Below are positions 6,289 through 10,552 of a DNA stretch of 10,552 nucleotides, in pieces. The notes under the pieces were generated by a model. It was not told the origin of the DNA. It saw nothing but the letters and a program-made list of their open reading frames with translations, and searched no databases. A program made the translations under genes and the position numbers. Origin of the DNA: Oscillospiraceae bacterium (lineage in GTDB: Bacteria > Bacillota > Clostridia > Christensenellales > Aristaeellaceae). The stretch's first letter is position 1; every line of letters begins with the position of its first letter. The stretch is from NCBI GenBank assembly GCA_031282605.1, contig JAITDK010000223.1:1-10552 (forward strand), given 5' to 3'.

Positions 6289-6317
6289 AAGGTACCATAA
6301 GATGGTTTGATTGTCAA
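6289..6317 (-). promoter_or_regulatory. Possible promoter for the AraC-like/permease operon
   Basis: On the minus strand, TTGACA (6317-6312) is followed after 17 bp by TACCTT (6294-6289). The -35 is perfect but the -10 matches TATAAT at only three positions. Transcription would start near 6282, cross the importer promoter and leave a leader of about 135 bases before the regulator ATG at 6148. This arrangement is face-to-face with the importer promoter. Confidence 0.35.
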
Positions 6318-6337
6318 GCCCCATTCCGACTGGGGCT
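6317..6337 (+). other. Hairpin in the importer leader
   Basis: AGCCCCA (6317-6323), loop TTCCGAC, TGGGGCT (6331-6337) form a perfect 7-bp GC-rich stem about 50 bases into the predicted importer transcript. No T-run follows, so it is not a standard terminator. It could be an mRNA-stability element or part of leader control. It also overlaps the -35 of the proposed leftward promoter. Confidence 0.45.
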
Positions 6338-6388
6338 GGTTTGAGTAGGACTTGGATAAAGCTGGCGGTTAACGCGCGGTTATAGGAG

Positions 6389-7417
6389 GTGGGTATAATC
6401 AAGGAGCGAAAGATTACGGTTATCCTTGCGGGAACGCTGACGCTGTTGTCCGTGTTCTCCCTTTTTGTCGGCGTGATTGACCTGCGCGGCGGCGCCGCCG
6501 CTGCCGGAGGGCTAGGCCGACTGGACGTCCTGCTTATCTCCCGTCTGCCCCGATTGCTCGCCATACTGTGCACCGGCGTTGGGATGAGCGTGGCCGGGTT
6601 GATCATGCAGCAGCTATGCATGAACAAATTCGTGTCGCCAACCACCGGGGCGACGCTTTCGTCCGCGCAGCTGGGCATTTTGCTGGCGCTGCTGTTCATG
6701 CCGCGTTCCACGCTGTGGAGCCGCGCGGCGTTCGCGTTCGCGTCGGCCTTGACGGGTACGTGGCTCTTTATATGGTTCATACAGCGGATCAAGTTCAAGG
6801 ATACCGTCATGGTGCCGCTGGTAGGCATGATGTTCGGCAATGTAATAGGCGGCGTGACCAGCCTTCTGGCTTATCGCTACGAGATGACGCAGGCGTTGTC
6901 CACGTGGCTGGTAGGGCATTTCGCTCTCGTGATACGCGGGCGGTATGAGATCGTCTACCTTGTGCTGCCGCTGATCGTGATAGCGTTCATATTCGCCAAC
7001 CATTTCAACATAGTGGGGATGGGGAAGACGTTCTCAAAAAACCTAGGCGTTAACTACGGCGTCGTGCTGTTCGGCGGACTGACCATCGCGGCGGCTATTA
7101 CCGCGAGCATCGTCGTGGTGGTCGGAAGCGTCTCGTATATCGGGCTGATCGTCCCCAACATAGTCTCAATGTTCAAGGGCGATAAGATACGCGGCTCGCT
7201 GATCGACGCCGCGCTGTCAGGCGCGATATTCGTGCTTGTATGCGACTTGATAGGCCGCGTCGTTATCGCGCCGTACGAACTGCCTATAGAGCTGATCATC
7301 GGCATACTTGGAAGCGTGCTGTTCGTGGCTATACTGATACGCCGGCTAAGTCACGGAAGGAAACATATCTCACTCGGACGCGTTAAGGCTTCGCGAGCGA
7401 TAGGAGGCATCCAATGA
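6389..7417 (+). CDS. yclN: Ferric-siderophore ABC importer permease 1 (FecCD family, YclN/FatD-like)
   Basis: This inner-membrane permease (342 residues if read from GTG 6389) belongs to the FecCD/BtuC family, with about nine or ten hydrophobic helices throughout. RLPRLLAILCTGVGMSVAGLIMQQL (about 53-77) followed by NKFVSPTTGATLSSAQLGILL is characteristic of the YclN/FatD/CeuB branch. GSVSYIGLIVPNI (about 247-259) is the conserved region near the ATPase-coupling helix. The start is problematic: GTG 6389 overlaps the Shine-Dalgarno AGGAGGT (6384-6390), an in-frame TAG lies at 6383, and no other ATG/GTG/TTG occurs before codon 20. The best-spaced codon is ATC 6398 (gap of 7), which would give the family-like N-terminus (M)KERKITVILAG. 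It overlaps the next permease by 4 bases (ATGA), so the operon is tightly coupled. Substrate class is inferred from the family; petrobactin-, anguibactin- or enterochelin-like chelates are possible. Confidence 0.88.
   Translation: MGIIKERKITVILAGTLTLLSVFSLFVGVIDLRGGAAAAGGLGRLDVLLISRLPRLLAILCTGVGMSVAGLIMQQLCMNKFVSPTTGATLSSAQLGILLALLFMPRSTLWSRAAFAFASALTGTWLFIWFIQRIKFKDTVMVPLVGMMFGNVIGGVTSLLAYRYEMTQALSTWLVGHFALVIRGRYEIVYLVLPLIVIAFIFANHFNIVGMGKTFSKNLGVNYGVVLFGGLTIAAAITASIVVVVGSVSYIGLIVPNIVSMFKGDKIRGSLIDAALSGAIFVLVCDLIGRVVIAPYELPIELIIGILGSVLFVAILIRRLSHGRKHISLGRVKASRAIGGIQ
7402..7407 (+). promoter_or_regulatory. Ribosome binding site fixing the permease 2 start
   Basis: AGGAGG sits 6 bases before ATG 7414, inside the end of permease 1. 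It supports the long N-terminus of permease 2 over the internal ATG at 7576, which has no comparable site. Confidence 0.75.
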
Positions 7418-8499
7418 CGGCCAGCAAAGCGGCGAGTCATAGACAAGGGGTTACAGCCGCCCGGCGGTGCGGCGAGTCTGAAGGCGCTTCTTCATTAAGT
7501 GGTTCCATCAGCGATTCCATCAGCGGTTCCATAAGCGCTTCCGTCGGTAGGAGCAGCGCGCGCAAGATCGCCGTCATGTCGCTGCTCGCGTTAATCGCCG
7601 CCGCGGCTTATATGTTGGTTTCAGTCAATCCCAAATTCGCGGCGTACGCTTTCAAGCTGCGCGCGCCGAAGCTGATAACCATACTGATAACGGCATTCGC
7701 CATAGGCGGAGCGACCGTCGTATTCCAAACCGTCATCAATAACAATATCGTGACGCCTTGCCTGCTGGGCATGAACGCGCTGTACACCATGGTGCACACG
7801 ATGATCGTGTTCTTCTTCAACACGGGCAGTGTGGCGTTCGCCAATCGCAACGTGTCGTTCGCTGTCGATCTGGTCGTGATGTCGTTCGCGTCGATGATCA
7901 TATACGGATGGCTGTTCAAGAAAACCAAGTACAACGTGCTGTATGTGCTGCTTGTCGGCACGGTGCTGGCGAATTTCTTCGGCAGTATGCAGTCCACGAT
8001 GGTTCGCGTGATGGATCCGAACGAATACGACGCGCTGCTTGTAACGCTTGTGGCCAGCTTCAGCAAGGTCAACGCGGACATCATCACGTTCGCGCTGGCG
8101 CTGATGGCGGTCGTGATATTTGCGCTGAGGAAAGAACTCGCGCTGCTGAACGTTATAACGCTGGGTAAGGAGCAGGCGATAAACCTGGGCGTCGACTATG
8201 ACGCAACGATACGCCGCCTGCTGCTGGGCGTTACGATCTTCATAACTATCGCCACCGCGCTGGTCGGGCCGATCTCGTTCCTGGGACTGATTATCGCGAA
8301 TCTGTCGCGTCAGTTGTTCAAGACATACAGGCACGCTTACCTGATCGCGGGTTCCGCGTTGTTTGGGATGATAGCGCTGGTGGCGGGACAGACCGTCGTC
8401 GAGCATGTGTTTGTATACAGCGTGCCGGTTAGCGTGTTTGTCACAGTGGGCGGCGGCGTATACTTCCTGTTCCTGCTGATGCGCAGAAAGGCGGTGTGA
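7414..8499 (+). CDS. yclO: Ferric-siderophore ABC importer permease 2 (FecCD family, YclO/FatC-like)
   Basis: This 361-residue second permease of the importer would form a heterodimeric channel with permease 1. Homologous sequence begins at about residue 50 (KIAVMSLLALIAAAAYMLVS). Family landmarks follow: ITAFAIGGATVVFQTVINNNIVTPCLLGMNALY, a run of hydrophobic helices, LGVDYDATIRRLLL (cytoplasmic coupling region) and LVGPISFLGLIIANLSRQLF, the FecCD signature. ATG 7414 overlaps the preceding stop as ATGA and has AGGAGG 6 bases upstream. This gives an unusual polar, Ser/Gly-rich N-terminal extension of about 50 residues before the first helix. Residues 30-45 of the extension come from a 12-bp tandem repeat (7501-7548). 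The stop at 8497-8499 is one base before the ATPase start. Import of the same chelate as permease 1 is inferred. Confidence 0.88.
   Translation: MTASKAASHRQGVTAARRCGESEGASSLSGSISDSISGSISASVGRSSARKIAVMSLLALIAAAAYMLVSVNPKFAAYAFKLRAPKLITILITAFAIGGATVVFQTVINNNIVTPCLLGMNALYTMVHTMIVFFFNTGSVAFANRNVSFAVDLVVMSFASMIIYGWLFKKTKYNVLYVLLVGTVLANFFGSMQSTMVRVMDPNEYDALLVTLVASFSKVNADIITFALALMAVVIFALRKELALLNVITLGKEQAINLGVDYDATIRRLLLGVTIFITIATALVGPISFLGLIIANLSRQLFKTYRHAYLIAGSALFGMIALVAGQTVVEHVFVYSVPVSVFVTVGGGVYFLFLLMRRKAV
7501..7548 (+). repeat. 12-bp in-frame tandem repeat encoding (G/D/A)S(I/V)S-like units
   Basis: Four consecutive 12-bp units are GGTTCCATCAGC (7501-7512), GATTCCATCAGC (7513-7524), GGTTCCATAAGC (7525-7536) and the more diverged GCTTCCGTCGGT (7537-7548). 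They encode GSIS, DSIS, GSIS and ASVG. A still weaker unit may precede at 7489-7500. The period is divisible by three, so copy-number change keeps the frame. Confidence 0.8.
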
Positions 8500-8500
8500 T

Positions 8501-9253
8501 ATGCGTTCCGACGCGTTGACCAAGATATATGACGGTAAGACCGTCGTCGATCATATCAGCTTTGAGATACCCAAGGGTAAGGTCGTGTCGTTCATCGGGC
8601 CAAACGGCGCGGGTAAATCGACCGTGATAGGCATGCTGTCCAGGCTGATCGCGCGCGACGGCGGAACCGCGGAGTTCGAGGGAAAGGACGTGGCCAAGTG
8701 GAAGAGCGGCGAACTAGCCAAACGCCTGGCCATCCTGACCCAAACGAACAACATTCAGATGAAGCTGACCGTGTGGGAGTTGGTAGCGTTCGGACGCTTC
8801 CCGTACAGCGGCAGCCATCTGACCGAACGGGATAATCAAGCGGTGCGCCAAGCTATTGAATATATGGAGCTGACCGATCTCACGGACAGCTTCATCGACG
8901 AGTTATCCGGCGGCCAGCGGCAGCGCGCGTATATCGCCATGGTCATCGCGCAGGATACGGAATACGTGCTGCTGGACGAGCCGACTAACAACCTGGACAT
9001 CTACCACGCGAGCAACATGATGAAGATAATTCGCCGCCTGTGCGACGAATTGGGTAAGACGGTGATTCTCGTATTGCACGAGATCAATTACGCCGCCTTT
9101 TACTCGGACGTCATCTGCGCGTTTGTGGATGGGAAAATCGCCGCCTTCGGCAGTGTAAAGGAGGTGATGAATCCGACGACATTATCCGCCATATACGGGG
9201 TTGATTTCGAGATGATCGAGGTTAATGGCAAACCTCTGTCAATCTACTATTAG
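8501..9253 (+). CDS. yclP: Ferric-siderophore ABC importer ATPase (YclP/FecE-like)
   Basis: This 250-residue cytoplasmic ATPase powers the two permeases. All catalytic motifs are intact: Walker A GPNGAGKST (33-41), Q-loop Gln81 in ILTQTNN, ABC signature LSGGQRQR (135-142), Walker B YVLLDE (155-160) with Glu160, D-loop NNLD (163-166) and switch His193 in LVLHE. ELVAFGRFPYS (93-103) and the AMVIAQDTEYVLLDEPTNNL wording are typical of the YclP/FatE subgroup of iron-chelate ATPases. ATG 8501 starts one base after the permease 2 stop, with AAAGG/GGCGGTG just upstream inside that gene. It is presumably dedicated to this importer. It could in principle also serve the orphan FtsX permease, but iron-chelate ATPases do not normally do so. 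Confidence 0.93.
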   Translation: MRSDALTKIYDGKTVVDHISFEIPKGKVVSFIGPNGAGKSTVIGMLSRLIARDGGTAEFEGKDVAKWKSGELAKRLAILTQTNNIQMKLTVWELVAFGRFPYSGSHLTERDNQAVRQAIEYMELTDLTDSFIDELSGGQRQRAYIAMVIAQDTEYVLLDEPTNNLDIYHASNMMKIIRRLCDELGKTVILVLHEINYAAFYSDVICAFVDGKIAAFGSVKEVMNPTTLSAIYGVDFEMIEVNGKPLSIYY

Positions 9254-9305
9254 GGTCAGATTAGTATCAACGTAGCTTAAACTTACATTAAAACGGAGGG
9301 TGAAC

Positions 9306-10256
9306 ATGAAAAAGGTTGGTTTGATTGCACTTCTTTGCGCGCTTGCGATATGCGCCGCCGCCGCGGCGTACGCTGGAGCGCCGTCCGATATCGTCACCAT
9401 TATTTCAAACAATGGCGCCAGGGAGCAGGTTGAATTGTCCGTCCCGTATAATCCGCAGAGAATCGCGGTTATGGATCTCGCCGCGCTGGATATGCTTGAC
9501 GCGTTTGGTCTGGGCGACCGGGTCGTCGGCGTGTCGAAGGGTTCGTCTATCGATTACCTGCAGAAATATGTCACCGACGACGCGATCATTAACCTGGGCA
9601 CGATCAAGGAGGCCGACCTGGAGGCCGTTATGTCCTGCGAGCCGGATCTCATTTTCATAGGCGGGCGGCTCAGCGCGCAGTATGACGCGCTCAGTGAGAT
9701 CGCGCCGGTTGTGTACCTTTCAACGGATACGACGATCGGTCTCGTCGCGTCCGTACGGAAAAACGCCGAAGCCATCGCCTCCATATTCGGCGTGACCGAA
9801 TTGGTGGCCGACCAGCTGGCGGGCTTCGACGCGCGCATCGATGCGCTCGCCGGCCTGGCGAAGGGCAAGACCGCGCTGGTGGGCATTTGCACTTCCGGCA
9901 GCTTCAACGTGCTGGGTAACGACGGACGCTGCTCGATCATCGGCGTCGAGGTGGGCTTTGAGAATCTGGCCGCCGTGGACGTTACGTCCACGCACGGCAA
10001 CGAAAGCTCGTTCGAACTGATCGTCAGCCTGGCCCCCGACTACATCTTCGTCATGGATCGCGACGCGGCGATCAACGCGGAAGGCGCGAAGCTGGCGCGC
10101 GAGATCATGGAGAACGAGCTTGTTATTCAGACGGACGCGTACAAGAACGACCATATCGTTTACCTAGCCACGCCCGCAGTCTGGTACACGGCCGAAGGCG
10201 GCATCACCGCGCTGGATGTAATGCTGTCCGACCTGGAGGGCGCGCTGGTTCAGTAA
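9306..10256 (+). CDS. yclQ: Ferric-siderophore binding protein (YclQ/FatB-like)
   Basis: This 316-residue extracytoplasmic binding protein has the class III (helical backbone, FecB/BtuF-type) fold and delivers the chelate to the permeases. Family features are NPQRIAVMDLAALDMLDAFGL (49-69), INLGTIKEADLEAVMSCEPDLIFIGGR (first lobe) and HGNESSFELIVSLAPDYIFVMDRD (second lobe), which match the YclQ/FatB/CeuE branch. ATG 9306 is chosen because GGAGGG (9295-9300) is 5 bases upstream; a GTG at 9300 overlaps that site. The N-terminus is a clear secretion signal (KK, then hydrophobic to about residue 22) with AYA-GA at 21-25 as a likely signal peptidase I site. Cys11 and Cys16 are present, but the residues before them (ALL-C, LAI-C) do not make a normal lipobox, unlike most Gram-positive binding proteins. 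A 52-base gap separates it from the ATPase. Confidence 0.9.
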   Translation: MKKVGLIALLCALAICAAAAAYAGAPSDIVTIISNNGAREQVELSVPYNPQRIAVMDLAALDMLDAFGLGDRVVGVSKGSSIDYLQKYVTDDAIINLGTIKEADLEAVMSCEPDLIFIGGRLSAQYDALSEIAPVVYLSTDTTIGLVASVRKNAEAIASIFGVTELVADQLAGFDARIDALAGLAKGKTALVGICTSGSFNVLGNDGRCSIIGVEVGFENLAAVDVTSTHGNESSFELIVSLAPDYIFVMDRDAAINAEGAKLAREIMENELVIQTDAYKNDHIVYLATPAVWYTAEGGITALDVMLSDLEGALVQ

Positions 10257-10303
10257 ACCCGACTCTCTAACGTGAAATCACATCGCCGCGGGCAGATACG
10301 CAT

Positions 10304-10336
10304 AGCGGGGCGCGGGGTTTTGCCCTGGGTCCCGCT
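10304..10336 (+). terminator. Imperfect GC-rich hairpin after the importer operon
   Basis: AGCGGG (10304-10309) can pair with CCCGCT (10331-10336), and inside it GGG (10315-10317) with CCC (10323-10325) around TTTTG. Only TTT follows, so it would be a weak intrinsic terminator. It may reduce read-through into the MATE gene. The rest of 10257-10358 shows no other convincing signal. Confidence 0.35.
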
Positions 10337-10344
10337 TTGCTGCT

Positions 10345-10352
10345 GGGGGGGG
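10345..10352 (+). repeat. Eight-G homopolymer forming the MATE ribosome site
   Basis: Eight consecutive G (10345-10352) followed by A end 6 bases before the proposed TTG start of the MATE gene. The tract supplies the only Shine-Dalgarno-like sequence. Homopolymers of this length are slip-prone in replication and in sequencing. Confidence 0.5.
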
Positions 10353-10358
10353 ATATAC

Positions 10359-10552
10359 TTGACGCTCTCCGCTAAAGCGCGGGACATGACTGAAGGCGTT
10401 ATTTGGAGGAAGATGCTGGCGTTCTTCTTCCCGATATTCCTGGGCAGCTTGTTCCAGCAGCTGTATACCACGACGGACGCGGTCATCGTCGGGCAGTTCA
10501 TCGGCAAGGATGCGCTGGCTTCGATCGACGCTATATACAACCTTACAAAGTT
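10359..10552 (+). CDS. MATE-family efflux transporter, N-terminal part (3' truncated by window)
   Basis: Sixty-four codons are present before the window ends. From ATG 10386 the reading is MTEGVIWRKMLAFFFPIFLG, then SLFQQLYTTTDAVIVGQFIG and KDALASIDAIYNLTK. This matches the first helix of MATE (multidrug and toxic compound extrusion) carriers, whose hallmark is PI-L-G-xx-QQLY-xxD-xxIVG-xx-G-xxALA. Such carriers export drugs or metabolites using sodium or proton gradients. Two starts are possible: TTG 10359, with a G-rich ribosome site 6 bases upstream and adding MTLSAKARD, or ATG 10386, with no clear ribosome site; the former is annotated. It follows the siderophore importer by 102 bases in the same direction. 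Some MATE carriers export siderophores, so a link is possible but not shown. The usual glycine after ALAxx is replaced by Asp. Confidence 0.82.
   Translation, partial: MTLSAKARDMTEGVIWRKMLAFFFPIFLGSLFQQLYTTTDAVIVGQFIGKDALASIDAIYNLTK

Larger units (their letters stand above)
6149..6388. promoter_or_regulatory. Shared regulatory region between the AraC-like gene and the siderophore importer
   Basis: These 240 bases hold no plausible gene but dense regulatory structure, listed separately: two 9-bp direct repeats, a near-consensus rightward promoter, a weaker leftward promoter, the dyad GTTAG-N6-CTAAC (6270-6285), a second dyad ACCAT-AAG-ATGGT (6294-6306), a 7-bp-stem hairpin (6317-6337) flanked by GGTTTGA copies (6304-6310, 6338-6344), and the importer ribosome site AGGAGGT (6384-6390). 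Confidence 0.7.

Noticed and set aside
7621..8523. Long minus-strand open frame opposite permease 2 and the ATPase start
   Set aside because: Its product is rich in Arg, His, Gln and Asp with no recognisable motif; it is a mirror of the GC-rich permease codons.
9261..9289. Separate promoter for the binding-protein gene (TTAGTA-N17-TACATT)
   Set aside because: Both boxes are weak and the start would fall on the ribosome site; co-transcription with the importer is simpler.
10250..10540. Minus-strand open frame opposite the MATE start
   Set aside because: It runs antisense to a clear MATE N-terminus and has no family features.

Overview
The window looks like chromosomal DNA of a moderately GC-rich Gram-positive bacterium, most likely an uncultured or poorly described member of the Bacillota (Clostridia). 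This rests on close family resemblance to enterococcal VanX/VanR/VanS and to Bacillus YclNOPQ, strong GGAGG-type ribosome sites, TTGACA-type promoters and tightly packed operons. No rRNA, tRNA, CRISPR array, insertion sequence or integrase is visible.

Left block (1-2686, + strand): the 3' end of a VanY-type D,D-carboxypeptidase overlaps a full vanX-like D-Ala-D-Ala dipeptidase. A promoter (952-980) then precedes a vanR-like response regulator that overlaps a vanS-like histidine kinase. This is the hydrolytic and sensory half of a glycopeptide-resistance cluster. The D-Ala-D-Lac ligase and VanH dehydrogenase, if present, would lie upstream of base 1. Four imperfect 11-bp direct repeats (2689-2732) follow vanS and resemble an OmpR-family operator.

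Middle block (2731-6148, - strand): a stand-alone AraC-type DNA-binding protein is coupled by ATGA overlap to a large FtsX-type ABC permease with no adjacent ATPase. A small nitroreductase-family protein follows and has its own consensus-like promoter inside the 3' end of the permease gene.

Right block (6149-10552, mostly + strand): a 240-bp intergenic region carries a near-consensus promoter, two perfect 9-bp direct repeats 21 bp apart, small dyads and a hairpin. It drives a four-gene ferric-siderophore ABC importer of the YclNOPQ/FatDCEB type (two permeases, ATPase, binding protein). The start of a MATE-family exporter follows and runs off the end.

Inferred logic: the AraC-like protein probably controls the importer through the 21-bp-spaced repeats, as AraC-type siderophore regulators do elsewhere. 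The FtsX permease, nitroreductase and MATE exporter may be accessory to the same metal-chelate function, but that is context only. The most unusual points are the vanY-vanX-vanR-vanS order with the 11-bp repeats, the apparent lack of a usable canonical start codon in the first importer permease, a 12-bp in-frame minisatellite extending the second permease, and a binding protein without a normal lipobox.
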